Source: Saprospiraceae bacterium (lineage in GTDB: Bacteria; Bacteroidota; Bacteroidia; Chitinophagales; Saprospiraceae). Taken from it: a stretch of 62,856 bases of DNA. The translations under genes and the position numbers were made by a program. The notes below the pieces were generated by a model. It was not told the origin of the DNA, made no database searches, and saw nothing but the letters and a program-made list of their open reading frames with translations. Shown piece after piece: positions 34,304-44,286 of the stretch (positions are counted from its first letter, which is position 1; every line of letters begins with the position of its first letter). The DNA lies in the NCBI GenBank assembly GCA_030728245.1, contig JANQZX010000098.1, positions 14,745 through 77,600 of the forward strand, read 5' to 3'.

Positions 34304-37300
34304 TTAGTTGTTATAATTTAGATTTGGAGAAAGCCATCTTTCAATAATCTCCAAAGACATATTTTTTCTTTCTGCATAATTTTCTACCTGATCTTTAGAT
34401 ATTTGGCCCACGCCAAAATAAGTAGAGGCAGGATTTGAAAAATACCAACCGCTTACTGAGGCTGCGGGATACATAGCAAAACTTTCGGTCAAAATAATAC
34501 CTGTTCTTTTTTCCACTTCAAGCAGTTCCCACAATTTCTCTTTTTCAGTATGATCCGGGCAGGCAGGATAACCAGGGGCTGGTCTAATACCCTGAAAATC
34601 TTCTTTTAATAAATCTATAGCAGAATAATTTTCATCTTTAGCATACGCCCAGGTATCCATTCTTACCCATTCGTGTAATTTTTCAGCCAGGGCTTCTGCC
34701 AATCTATCTGCCAATGCTTTAAGTAAAATAGATTGATAATCATCTAAATTCTCCAGAAAATAGGCATCCATTTTCTCGATATTAAAGCCTGCGGAAACGG
34801 CAAAAGAGCCAATAAAATCGGGTTTACCAACTGGAGCAATAAAGTCGGAAAGTGATCTATTAGGTTGACCGGGTGCCTTTTTAAGTTGTTGCCTCAAGCA
34901 CTGCAAGCGCATTTTTTCAGTGGTTCTCTCTTCATCGTCGTAGATAATAATATCATCTTCCGTCCCTTGATTTGCAGGAAAAATGCCCCAAACGGCTCTG
35001 GCCTCGAGCCATTTTTCATCCACTATTTTTTTGAGCATAGCATTTGCTTCGACAAAAAGTTTCGTTGCCTCCTCCCCTACGACAGCATCTGTGAGAATAT
35101 CGGGATATTTACCTGCCAGTTCCCAAGAACTAAAAAAGGGTGTCCAATCGATATAAGGAACTAATTCTTCCAGTGGAAAAGGAATTTTTTCCTGAATTCC
35201 AATCTTGTCAGGCACCGGAGGCGTGTAAGTGGACCAATCCATGGTCCATTTATTTTTCCTGGCTTCTGCAATAGGCAGAAATTGTTTTACCTGTTCTCTT
35301 CCTACTCTTTGCTCCCTAATTCTATTATTTTCAGCTCTGACATCTAAAATAAAATTACTGCTAACATCTCCTTGTTCGCTAAGTAAATTACTCACTACGC
35401 CTACTGCACGAGACGCGTCTAATACATGGACTACAGGGCCTTTATATTTTGGTTCTATTTTTACGGCAGTATGGGTTCGACTGGTTGTAGCACCGCCAAT
35501 CAACAAGGGAATAGTAAATCCCAGACGTTGCATTTCACTGGCAAGGTGAACCATTTCATCTAAAGAAGGGGTAATCAGACCTGACAATCCAATAACATCT
35601 ACTTTTTCCTCTTTTGCTCTTTGCAGTATTTTATCAGCGGGCACCATAACCCCAAGATCTACAATATCATAATCGTTACAACCGAGAACAACGCCAACAA
35701 TATTTTTACCAATATCATGCACATCTCCCTTCACCGTCGCGAGCAAAATTTTACCTTTCGCCCGACTATTTCCATTTTTATTTGCTTCAATATAAGGGGT
35801 AAGCCAGGCAACCGCCTTTTTCATTACTCTGGCACTTTTAACCACTTGAGGAAGAAACATTTTACCTTCACCAAATAAGTCACCCACATAATTCATGCCA
35901 TCCATCAAGGGGCCTTCAATAACTGCTAAAGGTTCAGCTACTTGCGTGCGTGCTTCTTCAACATCCTCGTCAATATAGTCTGTAATTCCCTTTACTAAAG
36001 CATATTTAAGTCTTTCATTTACGGATTGATTTCTCCAGGAGAGATCTTTCTGAATCGACTTTCCTGCATCACCTCTAAGCGACACGGCTAAGTCAGTTAA
36101 TCGTTCGGTAGCATCTGCTCTTCTGTTAAAAAGCACATCTTCCACCTTTTCGAGTAAATCGGGTTCAATATTAGAATAAATATCAATCATCCCGGCGTTT
36201 ACAATCCCCATATCCATACCAGCACGAACAGCGTGATAGAGAAATGCAGTATGCATTGCCTCTCTGACCACTTCATTTCCCCTGAAGGAGAAAGAAATAT
36301 TACTCACTCCGCCACTCACTTTAGCACCTGGGCAAAGTTTTTTTATCTGTCTCGTAGCTTCAATAAAATGAATAGCATAATCATTATGTTCCTCAATGCC
36401 AGTAGCTACGGCAAAAATATTTGGATCAAAGATGATATCTTCGGGAATGAAACCTACCTTTTGGATAAGCAAATCGTAGGCTCTTTTGCAAATACTTACC
36501 TTTCGTTCCACTGTATCGGCCTGACCCACTTCATCGAAAGCCATAACTACAGCTGCCGCGCCATAACGACGAACCAATTTTGCTTGTTTTAAAAAGGCTT
36601 CTTCCCCTTCTTTTAATGAGATTGAATTTACGATGCATTTGCCCTGAACACATTTTAAACCAGCCTCAATGACAGAAAACTTTGAAGAATCAATCATTAT
36701 GGGAAGCTTTGCGATATCGGGTTCAGACATAACAAGATTTAAAAATTCCACCATAGCTTGTTCCGAATCGAGCAAGCCCTCATCCATATTTATATCAATA
36801 ATTTGGGCTCCCCCCTCCACTTGTTGTTGAGCAACCTTTAGGGCTTCTGTATAATTTTTCTCCCGAATTAATCTTGCAAATTGCTTGGAACCAGTAACAT
36901 TTGTCCTTTCACCTACGTTAACGAAATTTGTTTCGGGACGAATAACAAGAGGTTCAAGGCCACTAAGAGTAGTAAAATGGCTTTTATGAGTAAGTTTTCT
37001 CGGAACAATACCCTTAACAGCTTCCGCCATGGCTTGAATGTGATCGGGCGTTGTTCCACAACAGCCGCCCACTATATTTACAAAACCAGAAGAGGCAAAT
37101 TCCTTTATATACTGTTGCATTTCTGAAGCACCCTGATCATATTCCCCAAACTCGTTAGGTAAACCTGCATTAGGATAAGCGGAAATATAACAGTCTGCAA
37201 TATCTGATAACTCCTGAAGATAAGGTCTCATTTCCGTTGCTCCCAACGCACAATTTAACCCTACACTTAATAAAGGAATATGGTTAATGGAGGCCCAAAA

Positions 37301-37981
37301 AGCGCCAACGGTTTGTCCTGAAAGGGTTCTTCCGCTCGCATCGGTGATGGTACCGGATATCATAACAGGAAGACGATCGCCTACCTCCTCAAATAATTCT
37401 TCAATGGCAAATAGGGCAGCTTTTGCATTAAGGGTATCAAAAATGGTTTCCACGATGAGCGCATCACAACCACCATCCATTAATCCTTTTGCCTGTTCAT
37501 AATACGCTTCTTTAAGTTCGTCAAAAGACACTCCCCTGAAACCGGGATTATTAACATCAGGGGAAAGCGATGCCGTTTTATTGGTTGGACCTATTGCCCC
37601 GGCAACAAAACGAGGCTTTTCAGGTGTTTTTATATTAAATTCATCTGCTGCCTTTCTGGCTATTTTTGCCGCCTCAAGATTCATTTCGTAAGCCAGGCTT
37701 TCCAAATGATAATCGGCTTGGGCAATTTTTGTAGCTCCAAAGGTATTTGTTTCTAATATATCGGCACCGGCCTCAAGATAGGCAAGATGAATAGCTTCAA
37801 TTATATGAGGTTGAGTAAAAACGAGGATTTCATTATTACCTTGAATATCATAAGCATGATTGGCAAATCGAGTGCCCCGATAATCCTTTTCCGTTAGTTT
37901 ATACTGTTGTATCATTGTGCCCATGGCACCATCAATAACTAGAATACGGTCTTTAAGTAAAGCTTCAAGCCTAATATTCAT
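34304..37981 (-). CDS. metH: Cobalamin-dependent methionine synthase
   Basis: This 1225-residue enzyme transfers a methyl group from 5-methyltetrahydrofolate through cobalamin to homocysteine. All four modules are present. The homocysteine domain (about 1-330) has zinc cysteines in GLNCALG and [10 protein letters not shown]. The pterin-binding domain is at about 345-620 ([27 protein letters not shown]). The B12 cap and Rossmann domain are at about 645-885, with the cobalt-coordinating [17 protein letters not shown]. The C-terminal reactivation domain has [15 protein letters not shown]. The full length indicates a working enzyme that needs B12. A TAnnTTTG box sits 33 bases before the ATG. I looked for a SAM or cobalamin riboswitch in the short leader and saw none. 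Confidence 0.98.
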   Translation of the reverse strand: MNIRLEALLKDRILVIDGAMGTMIQQYKLTEKDYRGTRFANHAYDIQGNNEILVFTQPHIIEAIHLAYLEAGADILETNTFGATKIAQADYHLESLAYEMNLEAAKIARKAADEFNIKTPEKPRFVAGAIGPTNKTASLSPDVNNPGFRGVSFDELKEAYYEQAKGLMDGGCDALIVETIFDTLNAKAALFAIEELFEEVGDRLPVMISGTITDASGRTLSGQTVGAFWASINHIPLLSVGLNCALGATEMRPYLQELSDIADCYISAYPNAGLPNEFGEYDQGASEMQQYIKEFASSGFVNIVGGCCGTTPDHIQAMAEAVKGIVPRKLTHKSHFTTLSGLEPLVIRPETNFVNVGERTNVTGSKQFARLIREKNYTEALKVAQQQVEGGAQIIDINMDEGLLDSEQAMVEFLNLVMSEPDIAKLPIMIDSSKFSVIEAGLKCVQGKCIVNSISLKEGEEAFLKQAKLVRRYGAAAVVMAFDEVGQADTVERKVSICKRAYDLLIQKVGFIPEDIIFDPNIFAVATGIEEHNDYAIHFIEATRQIKKLCPGAKVSGGVSNISFSFRGNEVVREAMHTAFLYHAVRAGMDMGIVNAGMIDIYSNIEPDLLEKVEDVLFNRRADATERLTDLAVSLRGDAGKSIQKDLSWRNQSVNERLKYALVKGITDYIDEDVEEARTQVAEPLAVIEGPLMDGMNYVGDLFGEGKMFLPQVVKSARVMKKAVAWLTPYIEANKNGNSRAKGKILLATVKGDVHDIGKNIVGVVLGCNDYDIVDLGVMVPADKILQRAKEEKVDVIGLSGLITPSLDEMVHLASEMQRLGFTIPLLIGGATTSRTHTAVKIEPKYKGPVVHVLDASRAVGVVSNLLSEQGDVSSNFILDVRAENNRIREQRVGREQVKQFLPIAEARKNKWTMDWSTYTPPVPDKIGIQEKIPFPLEELVPYIDWTPFFSSWELAGKYPDILTDAVVGEEATKLFVEANAMLKKIVDEKWLEARAVWGIFPANQGTEDDIIIYDDEERTTEKMRLQCLRQQLKKAPGQPNRSLSDFIAPVGKPDFIGSFAVSAGFNIEKMDAYFLENLDDYQSILLKALADRLAEALAEKLHEWVRMDTWAYAKDENYSAIDLLKEDFQGIRPAPGYPACPDHTEKEKLWELLEVEKRTGIILTESFAMYPAASVSGWYFSNPASTYFGVGQISKDQVENYAERKNMSLEIIERWLSPNLNYNN

Positions 37982-38014
37982 TTTCTATTTTAATTTGATG
38001 AAAAATTCAATACT

Positions 38015-38022
38015 CAAAGGTA
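38015..38022 (-). promoter_or_regulatory. Candidate metH promoter -7 box (TACCTTTG)
   Basis: Minus-strand TACCTTTG fits TAnnTTTG exactly and lies 33 bases before the metH ATG. A TTTGAC further upstream is 29 bases away, beyond the usual 17-23 spacing, so the -33 element is uncertain. Confidence 0.5.
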
Positions 38023-38074
38023 TAAGAAAAGTATGTAAACTTATAATTTGTCAAAGGGTTCACTATTTTAATAA

Positions 38075-38106
38075 TAAAAAAAGCCTCCAATGAGGAAGCT
38101 TTTTTT
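38075..38106 (-). terminator. Rho-independent terminator after the TIM-barrel isomerase gene
   Basis: AAAAAGC-C-TCC and GGA-A-GCTTTTT pair around an AATGA loop with a single internal C/A mismatch, flanked by A and T runs. Read on the minus strand it lies just after the stop codon at 38133 and ends in TTTTTTTATTATT. It separates this gene from metH. Confidence 0.75.
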
Positions 38107-38132
38107 AAAAAATATTTTACTGATTCATTAAA

Positions 38133-38888
38133 TTAAACGGTACATAGTTCCTTTGCCCTACGTAAACTTTCCAGGGGTTTCCCTGAAGTAGGTATAAATT
38201 CTTGCCCTAAAAAGCCATCATAACCCGTACTCTTTATGGTTTTAATGATATGAGGATAGTAAAGTTCCTGACTTTCATCGATTTCGTTTCTTCCTGGAAG
38301 ACCTGCCGTATGATAATGGCCAATCACCTCATGATATTTCAGGATATTATTACTAATATTTCCCTCCATTACCTGAGCGTGATAAATATCATACAATAAT
38401 TTAAAGTTCGGGGAGCCCAATTTTTGTACTAAAGCTGCACCCCAGGCGGTATGATCGCATTGATAATCAGCATGATCAATATAACTATTCAGCAGTTCAA
38501 TAACTATTTTGACACCGTATTTTTCAGCTTCCTTTGTCACCATTTCCAAACCTCTTGCACAATTTTCAAGTCCTTGCTCGTCCGAAATACCATTTCTGTT
38601 TCCAGAAAAACAAATAACGGAAGGAATTCCATTTTCACTTGCCTGTCTGATAAACCTCGCATAATTCTCTTGAAGGAAGGCATGATTTTTAGGATCATTA
38701 AATCCTTTAGAAATATTACAAAAGCTATCCATACCAACGGCACAAGTAAGACCTGCATCTTTGACGACCTTCCAATCGGCAGGCCCTAAAATTTCTACCG
38801 ATTCAAAACCCAATGCTTTAACCTCTTTACAAAACTCGGGTAAGGTATAAAAGGCGCGAAAACACCAGTAACAAACAGAATGTTTCAT
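38133..38888 (-). CDS. Hydroxypyruvate isomerase-like TIM-barrel sugar isomerase
   Basis: This 251-residue AP-endonuclease/xylose-isomerase-type TIM barrel belongs with the hydroxypyruvate isomerase (Hyi) branch. The visible metal and catalytic residues are Glu131 (IELLNS), Asp167 and His170 (LLYDIYHAQVMEGN), the segment HYHTAGLPGRNEID (191-204) and Glu230 (FLGQEF). It likely interconverts a small keto-sugar or keto-acid in the cytoplasm. It lies 57 bp downstream of the gluconate-dehydrogenase-subunit-3-like and GMC genes, so the substrate may be a product of that oxidoreductase. Other substrates such as keto-sugars (2-keto or 3-keto) cannot be ruled out from motifs. Confidence 0.85.
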   Translation of the reverse strand: MKHSVCYWCFRAFYTLPEFCKEVKALGFESVEILGPADWKVVKDAGLTCAVGMDSFCNISKGFNDPKNHAFLQENYARFIRQASENGIPSVICFSGNRNGISDEQGLENCARGLEMVTKEAEKYGVKIVIELLNSYIDHADYQCDHTAWGAALVQKLGSPNFKLLYDIYHAQVMEGNISNNILKYHEVIGHYHTAGLPGRNEIDESQELYYPHIIKTIKSTGYDGFLGQEFIPTSGKPLESLRRAKELCTV

Positions 38889-38945
38889 AAGACGGAACGA
38901 TTAAAATGACTTAAAAACAATAACAAAATGATTTAATAAAATGAA

Positions 38946-39569
38946 TCAGACAGGCGCATAAGCCAGACCTTTTGTATCTGCTAAGGGTGTACAACCTTTA
39001 AAAACACCGGGAATAGGATCATACACCAGTATTTCGGTACAAAGTTGTTCATTAGCGAAATAACCTTTATATATGGTATCCTTCAGCATCATAAAAAACT
39101 GATGAGAAGGCAATGGTTTAGCACCGACCGGAAGCAGTTTAACGGCTTCTCTAATTTCAGTATTTAGCGCATTTAAATAATCCGTACGTTCTGATTCAGC
39201 AAGAGCAACGAAAGATTTGCCCATTTTTTCCTTTACCTTGACGTCAAAATTATCAAGACCGTTTAAAAAGAGTTGTTTTGTGTCCGGCGCAGCCCAATCT
39301 GAAAGAAGTAAATCTACAAATCTATCGACACCCAGCTCTGAAGCAGAGGGCGTTTTTGTTTTAGGCAGCATAGTATCAGCAATCAAAGTAACCCAGGCAA
39401 ACTGTTCTGCAGTTAGCGCTGAGGGAACCCAATTATCCTTTTCTTTACCCTCTGATGGGGCGTTTTCATTATTAGGTTTACAGGACGATACCAACCCAGC
39501 TAAGGATCCGGTGGCGGCTGTAAATCCAATAACCATCCCTGTATATTTTAAAAGTTCACGACGTTGCAT
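38946..39569 (-). CDS. Gluconate 2-dehydrogenase subunit 3-like Tat lipoprotein
   Basis: This 207-residue small subunit has an N-terminal twin-arginine motif (MQRRELLKYTG) with a lipobox-like LVSSC near residue 30, so it is probably exported folded and anchored as a lipoprotein. The body (about 50-200) matches the gluconate_2-dh3 family: LTAEQFAWVTLIADTMLPKTKTPSASELGVDRFVDLLLSDW, and C-terminal MMLKDTIYKGYFANEQ. In known complexes this subunit supports a GMC-type flavoprotein; the GMC gene is 18 bp upstream. It may carry the flavoprotein through the Tat pathway, since that subunit lacks its own signal. The function is inferred from the family. Confidence 0.88.
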   Translation of the reverse strand: MQRRELLKYTGMVIGFTAATGSLAGLVSSCKPNNENAPSEGKEKDNWVPSALTAEQFAWVTLIADTMLPKTKTPSASELGVDRFVDLLLSDWAAPDTKQLFLNGLDNFDVKVKEKMGKSFVALAESERTDYLNALNTEIREAVKLLPVGAKPLPSHQFFMMLKDTIYKGYFANEQLCTEILVYDPIPGVFKGCTPLADTKGLAYAPV

Positions 39570-39587
39570 AGTGGCTATTATAAAGGT

Positions 39588-41315
39588 TTACAGATTGTTA
39601 TTTTTCAATTGCTTAACAGCATAATCAACCGCTCTGGCTGTTAAAGCCATATAGGTTAACGATGGATTAACGCAAGCGGCAGAGGTCATACAAGCGCCAT
39701 CAGTCACGAAAACATTAGACACCTGGTGCATTTGATTCCATTTGTTGAGAATAGACGTTTTTGGGTCATTTCCCATTCTGGCTGTTCCCATTTCATGAAT
39801 ACCCAAACCGAGGGAATAACCATCGTCGTAGGTGGTGATATCTTTTAATCCGGCAGCTTCCAGCATTTCAGCTGCAGCATTCATCATATCAAGACGCATG
39901 ATTTTTTCATTTGTCTTAATGCCTGCATCAAATTTAAGTACAGGAAGACCCCATTTATCTAAGCGGCTGTAATCGAGTTCGACTTTATTCTCATGATATG
40001 GCAGTGTTTCTCCAAAGCCGAGTAAATTCATAGACCAAGGTCCTGGTTCTGAAAGTTGATCTTTAGATTGCGCACCCATTAGGAAAGCCTCCTCGGCTAC
40101 TAAAGCACCGAAGCTTTGCCTTCCACCACCACCCTGATAACCGTAACCCCTTATAAAGTCCTTTCTTTTGGTGGCATTATCTATATTTCTAAACCTTGGG
40201 ACATAAATTCCATTAGGTCTTCTACCTTTAAAATATTTATCGCCAAATAATTCAGACTTAGCTCTGGCACCTGCTCTAAAATGGTGATCCATAATATTAT
40301 GTCCAAGCTCACCACTTAGATTCCCCAAACCATTTGGATGAGAATCGTACCTTGAATTCAATAGAATATGGGTAGTTCCTAACGCAGAGGCACAACAGAA
40401 AATCACTTTAGCAAAAAACTCATGCACTTCCATGGTTTCAGCATCGATAATACGAACCCCTACTGCCTTTTGCGTTTTTTCATCCAAAATGATATTCTGA
40501 ACGATAGAATGGGGTCTGAGTGTCATATTTCCAGTAGCTTCGGCAGCGGGCAAAGCGGCAGCATTGGAACTGTAGTAAGCACCATAAGGACATCCTCTTA
40601 TACAGCGATTTCTGGACAGACACTGACCTCTTGTTCCATGATACTCAGGATTTGGCTGCGTAAGATGAGCCGTTCTGCCTATCGTTATTCGACGTTCAGG
40701 ATATTTAGCTTCTGATTTTTCCTTTACAAATTCTTCTATACAATTAAACTCCATGGGCGGCAAAAACTCACCGTCAGGTAGCTGATGCAAGCCTTCCTTC
40801 TGACCACTTACCCCAATATATCGCTCAACATAATCATACCAGGGAGCGATATCAGCATATCTGATTGGCCAATCTATAGCAATACCATCTTTTGCATTGG
40901 CTTCAAAATCAAGGTCACTCCATCGGTAACTTTGTCTTCCCCACATGATGGAACGTCCGCCCACATGGTATCCCCTCATCCAATCGAAGCGTTGAACTTC
41001 AGTATAAGGCTGTTCAGAATCTTTAACAAAAAAATGTTTGGTAGATTCTTTTATAGTATATCCTGTTCTCGATTGGTTGAAATAATGCTCTTTCACTTCA
41101 GCTTCCGGTACATTGTCCCCATTAGGCAATTCCCAGGGATCGAGAGAGGCTGTTGGATAATCTACTACGTGTTTGACATCCCTACCCCTTTCGAGGACGA
41201 GCGTTTTAAGTCCCTTTTCACAGAGTTCTTTGGCGGCAAAACCTCCACTAATCCCAGATCCGATGACAATGGCATCATAAGTGACTTCTTTTTTACCTTC
41301 AGTGTTTACGTACAT
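39588..41315 (-). CDS. GMC-family FAD oxidoreductase (sugar/alcohol dehydrogenase large subunit)
   Basis: This 575-residue flavoprotein opens with the FAD-binding GxGxxG motif in YDAIVIGSGISGGFAAKELCEKG (12-34) and the adjacent LVLERG. The GMC signatures GGRSIMWGRQSYRW (about 120) and C-terminal LGIHEMGTARMG with CVNPSLTYMALTARAVDYA follow. Central cysteines (CLSRNRCIRGCPYGA) are typical of subunits that work with gluconate_2-dh3 partners. It would oxidise a sugar or sugar acid and pass electrons on. It has no export signal of its own; export on the partner's Tat signal is likely. A 12-bp palindrome (41348-41359) lies upstream. Confidence 0.93.
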   Translation of the reverse strand: MYVNTEGKKEVTYDAIVIGSGISGGFAAKELCEKGLKTLVLERGRDVKHVVDYPTASLDPWELPNGDNVPEAEVKEHYFNQSRTGYTIKESTKHFFVKDSEQPYTEVQRFDWMRGYHVGGRSIMWGRQSYRWSDLDFEANAKDGIAIDWPIRYADIAPWYDYVERYIGVSGQKEGLHQLPDGEFLPPMEFNCIEEFVKEKSEAKYPERRITIGRTAHLTQPNPEYHGTRGQCLSRNRCIRGCPYGAYYSSNAAALPAAEATGNMTLRPHSIVQNIILDEKTQKAVGVRIIDAETMEVHEFFAKVIFCCASALGTTHILLNSRYDSHPNGLGNLSGELGHNIMDHHFRAGARAKSELFGDKYFKGRRPNGIYVPRFRNIDNATKRKDFIRGYGYQGGGGRQSFGALVAEEAFLMGAQSKDQLSEPGPWSMNLLGFGETLPYHENKVELDYSRLDKWGLPVLKFDAGIKTNEKIMRLDMMNAAAEMLEAAGLKDITTYDDGYSLGLGIHEMGTARMGNDPKTSILNKWNQMHQVSNVFVTDGACMTSAACVNPSLTYMALTARAVDYAVKQLKNNNL

Positions 41316-41347
41316 TGTTGCTTTATGAAAATTTATTGAGTGATAAA

Positions 41348-41359
41348 CCTAAATTTAGG
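41348..41359. promoter_or_regulatory. 12-bp palindrome upstream of the GMC oxidoreductase gene
   Basis: CCTAAATTTAGG is a perfect palindrome 32 bases before the GMC ATG. Its minus-strand TAAATTTA is one base off the -7 consensus, so it may be an operator overlapping a weak promoter. The divergent aconitase promoter is about 55 bases away. Confidence 0.35.
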
Positions 41360-41414
41360 GTATTTTAATTATAAAAAAAACCTATTCTTAAAATTTAATT
41401 AAATATCATAAAAT

Positions 41415-41448
41415 TTTGGGTAAATATCCTTCAATAGTTCTAAATTTG
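41415..41448 (+). promoter_or_regulatory. Promoter of the aconitase gene (TTTG-N22-TAAATTTG)
   Basis: TTTG at 41415-41418 and TAAATTTG at 41441-41448 match both elements of the Bacteroidota housekeeping promoter (TTTG, 17-23 bases, TAnnTTTG). The ATG follows 45 bases downstream. This is the best promoter in the window. Confidence 0.75.
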
Positions 41449-41493
41449 GGCGAAATTTAAAAAACCAAAGCATAGACTAAATAACCAACGATT

Positions 41494-43764
41494 ATGCCAT
41501 TTGATATTAATATGATCGAAGCATGGTATGCTGCATTACCACAACGCATTGCTGACGCAAGAAAAGTACTTGGAAGACCATTAAATCTTACCGAGAAAAT
41601 ACTTTATGCCCATCTTCACGACGCTTCTCCTTTGCAAAGTTATCAGAAAGGTAAGGATTATGTATTCTTTGCCCCTGACCGTGTTGCCATGCAAGATGCC
41701 ACTGCACAAATGGCTCTTCTCCAGTTTATGACTTGTGGAATGCCCAATACTGCGGTTCCCACTACGGTTCATTGTGATCATTTGATTCAGGCCGAGGTTG
41801 GTTCTGCTGAAGATTTAAGCACGGCACTTCGAGAAAATGATGAGGTTTATCAATTTTTGGCTGACGTTTCTATCAAATACGGTATAGGTTTCTGGAAACC
41901 TGGTGCGGGTATCATTCACCAGATTGTTCTCGAAAATTACGCTTTTCCAGGTGGAATGATGATTGGAACAGATTCTCATACTCCCAATGCAGGTGGATTA
42001 GGTATGGTGGCCATCGGGGTTGGTGGTGCTGACGCTGTAGACGTTATGGTGGGCATGCCCTGGGAATTAAAAATGCCAAAAGTCATTGGTGTTAAACTAA
42101 CAGGTAAACTAAACGGCTGGACCTCTCCAAAAGACGTTATTCTAAAGGTAGCGGGTATTCTTACCGTTAAAGGTGGTACAGGTGCTATCGTTGAATATTT
42201 TGGACCCGGTGCGGAATCTCTTTCGTGTACAGGAAAAGGTACCATTTGTAATATGGGGGCTGAAATTGGCGCGACTACGTCAACTTTCGGTTACGATGCC
42301 TCAATGAGCAGATATCTTAAGGCTACCGGAAGAACCGATATTGCCGCCTTAGCCGATAAGGTAGCCGAACATTTAACCGGTGACGAAGCTTGTTATGCAA
42401 ATCCTGCAGACTATTTCGACCAGGTTATAGAGATTGATTTAAATACACTGGAACCACATATTAACGGTCCTTATACGCCAGATTTAGCCTGGCCAATTTC
42501 TCAGTTTGCTCAGGCAGTGAGAGATAATGGTTATCCGGCAAAATTAGAAGTTGGTCTGATTGGCTCTTGTACCAATTCTTCTTACGAAGATTTAGACAGA
42601 GCTGCCTCCGTGGCAAGACAGGCTGGTGAAAAAAATATTAAAGCGAAAGCAGAATTTACCATAACTCCTGGTTCTGAACTTATCAGATACACGGTAAATC
42701 GCGATGGTCAGCTGGCCGATTTTGAAAAAATTGGTGGTGTGGTTATGGCGAATGCTTGTGGACCATGTATCGGACAATGGGCAAGACATACTGACGATCC
42801 AACGAGAGCAAATTCTATCATTACCTCATTTAATCGTAATTTTTCTAAACGAAATGATGGTAATCCACAAACAAGAGCCTTCGTTGCTTCTCCTGAAATT
42901 GTTACCGCACTAACCATCGCCGGTGATTTGACCTTCAATCCGTTAACTGATACTTTGTTGAATGAGGATGGTGTCTCTGTTAAATTAGATCCACCAAGTG
43001 GCGATGAATTACCAACAAATGGTTTCGCCGTTGAAGATGCTGGTTATGTCGCTCCCGCTGATAACGGCAATGAGGTGACCATATCAGTAAGCCCTGCATC
43101 GGAAAGATTACAACTTTTATCTCCATTTACCCCTATTCAGGCGGAACACCTGAAAGGTATGCGTATCTTGATTAAAGCAAAGGGAAAATGTACCACAGAT
43201 CATATTTCTATGGCAGGACCATGGTTAACTTATCGCGGACATTTACAAAATATTGCTAAAAATACGTTCATCAGTGCCATTAACGCCTTTAATGGTGAAA
43301 CCAATAAGGTGATTAACTTTATTAAAAATGATTACCTTTCGGTTCCTGATTCAGGGCTCGCGTATAAAGAAGCAGGTATTGGTACCGTCGTTTTTGGTGA
43401 AGAAAATTATGGTGAGGGTTCTTCCAGGGAACATGCAGCCATGCAGCCAAGATTTCTTGGCGTGAGGGCCGTGATTGTTAAATCATTTGCCAGGATTCAT
43501 GAAACCAATTTGAAAAAACAAGGTATGCTCGGCTTAACTTTCGCAGATGCCGCCGATTATGAAAAAATCCGTCAGGATGATTTAATTAATATCGAGGGTT
43601 TCGATACCATGACGCCAGGAACTCCGTTGACTTTAGTACTTCATCATTCCGACGGCAGCAGAGATTCTTTCAATGTAAATCATACTTACAATCAACAACA
43701 AATCGAATGGGTGCAAGCAGGTTCAGCCTTAAATAAAATAAGGACGACCTTACTTTCTGCCTAA
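41494..43764 (+). CDS. Aconitate hydratase (mitochondrial type)
   Basis: This 756-residue TCA-cycle enzyme interconverts citrate and isocitrate. The three [4Fe-4S] ligands are Cys359 ([10 protein letters not shown]) and Cys422/Cys425 ([11 protein letters not shown]). Substrate motifs include [12 protein letters not shown] (about 155) and [19 protein letters not shown] (about 640-660) in the swivel domain. Length and motif order fit the mitochondrial-type aconitase rather than the longer AcnB or the roughly 900-residue AcnA/IRP form. The gene stands alone, with a consensus promoter upstream and a strong terminator downstream. Confidence 0.97.
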   Translation: MPFDINMIEAWYAALPQRIADARKVLGRPLNLTEKILYAHLHDASPLQSYQKGKDYVFFAPDRVAMQDATAQMALLQFMTCGMPNTAVPTTVHCDHLIQAEVGSAEDLSTALRENDEVYQFLADVSIKYGIGFWKPGAGIIHQIVLENYAFPGGMMIGTDSHTPNAGGLGMVAIGVGGADAVDVMVGMPWELKMPKVIGVKLTGKLNGWTSPKDVILKVAGILTVKGGTGAIVEYFGPGAESLSCTGKGTICNMGAEIGATTSTFGYDASMSRYLKATGRTDIAALADKVAEHLTGDEACYANPADYFDQVIEIDLNTLEPHINGPYTPDLAWPISQFAQAVRDNGYPAKLEVGLIGSCTNSSYEDLDRAASVARQAGEKNIKAKAEFTITPGSELIRYTVNRDGQLADFEKIGGVVMANACGPCIGQWARHTDDPTRANSIITSFNRNFSKRNDGNPQTRAFVASPEIVTALTIAGDLTFNPLTDTLLNEDGVSVKLDPPSGDELPTNGFAVEDAGYVAPADNGNEVTISVSPASERLQLLSPFTPIQAEHLKGMRILIKAKGKCTTDHISMAGPWLTYRGHLQNIAKNTFISAINAFNGETNKVINFIKNDYLSVPDSGLAYKEAGIGTVVFGEENYGEGSSREHAAMQPRFLGVRAVIVKSFARIHETNLKKQGMLGLTFADAADYEKIRQDDLINIEGFDTMTPGTPLTLVLHHSDGSRDSFNVNHTYNQQQIEWVQAGSALNKIRTTLLSA

Positions 43765-43784
43765 ATAGATAGTTTAATAAATAT

Positions 43785-43827
43785 AGAGGGAAATCATCCG
43801 TTTTTCGGGTGATTTCCCTCTTTTTTT
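43785..43827 (+). terminator. Rho-independent terminator of the aconitase gene
   Basis: AGAGGGAAATCATCCG and CGGGTGATTTCCCTCT form a 16-bp stem with one G-T wobble around TTTTT, followed by seven T. It lies 20 bases after the stop codon. It also separates the convergent lipoprotein gene at 43829. Confidence 0.93.
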
Positions 43828-43828
43828 G

Positions 43829-44191
43829 TCAGGGAATTACCTCGATAGCATAAGAAACCTTCGGAGGAGCATCATAAAGTAAACATTGAATACAATCATT
43901 TTGCGTTAGAGAAATGATTTTAAATTTAAATGTCTTTCCCATTTCCAGATTCACTTTACAAATATTTTCCACTTTAAAAACATTATCATACTTCTGCACA
44001 CCTGCTGACATTTCATCCATCCAACCGTCCTCACCGTATTTTTCTGCATTTTTAATATGAACAACCGTCGAGGCACAAGTTACCCTAATGACTTGACCTT
44101 GTAAAATTGAATCGTCCAGCATATCGTTTTTTTCACAACCAAAGAAGAGCTGAGAAACAACAAATAAAAAAATTAATATTTCCTTTTTCAT
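43829..44191 (-). CDS. Small lipoprotein, function unknown
   Basis: This 120-residue product has a lipoprotein signal: MKKEILIFLFVVSQLFFGC, with the lipidated Cys at residue 19. The mature part (about 100 residues) includes QGQVIRVTCASTVVHIKNAEKYGEDGW and a C-terminal NDCIQCLLYDAPPKVSYAIEVIP, a beta-rich region with a CxxC-like pair. No family is recognised. It stands alone, convergent with aconitase and divergent from the helicase gene (95 bp). Outer-membrane or periplasmic anchoring is inferred from the lipobox. Confidence 0.75.
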   Translation of the reverse strand: MKKEILIFLFVVSQLFFGCEKNDMLDDSILQGQVIRVTCASTVVHIKNAEKYGEDGWMDEMSAGVQKYDNVFKVENICKVNLEMGKTFKFKIISLTQNDCIQCLLYDAPPKVSYAIEVIP

Positions 44192-44286
44192 CTTAAATTT
44201 TTCAGTAAAAACGAAAAAACTGTAAATAAAATTGTAAATAGCAATGCGATAGAATATGATAACTTACTATAAAAATTTTATACAAT

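Noticed and set aside
37982-38132. SAM or cobalamin riboswitch before metH
   Set aside because: The leader is about 30 bases after the promoter box, too short for either structure, and no conserved core is visible.
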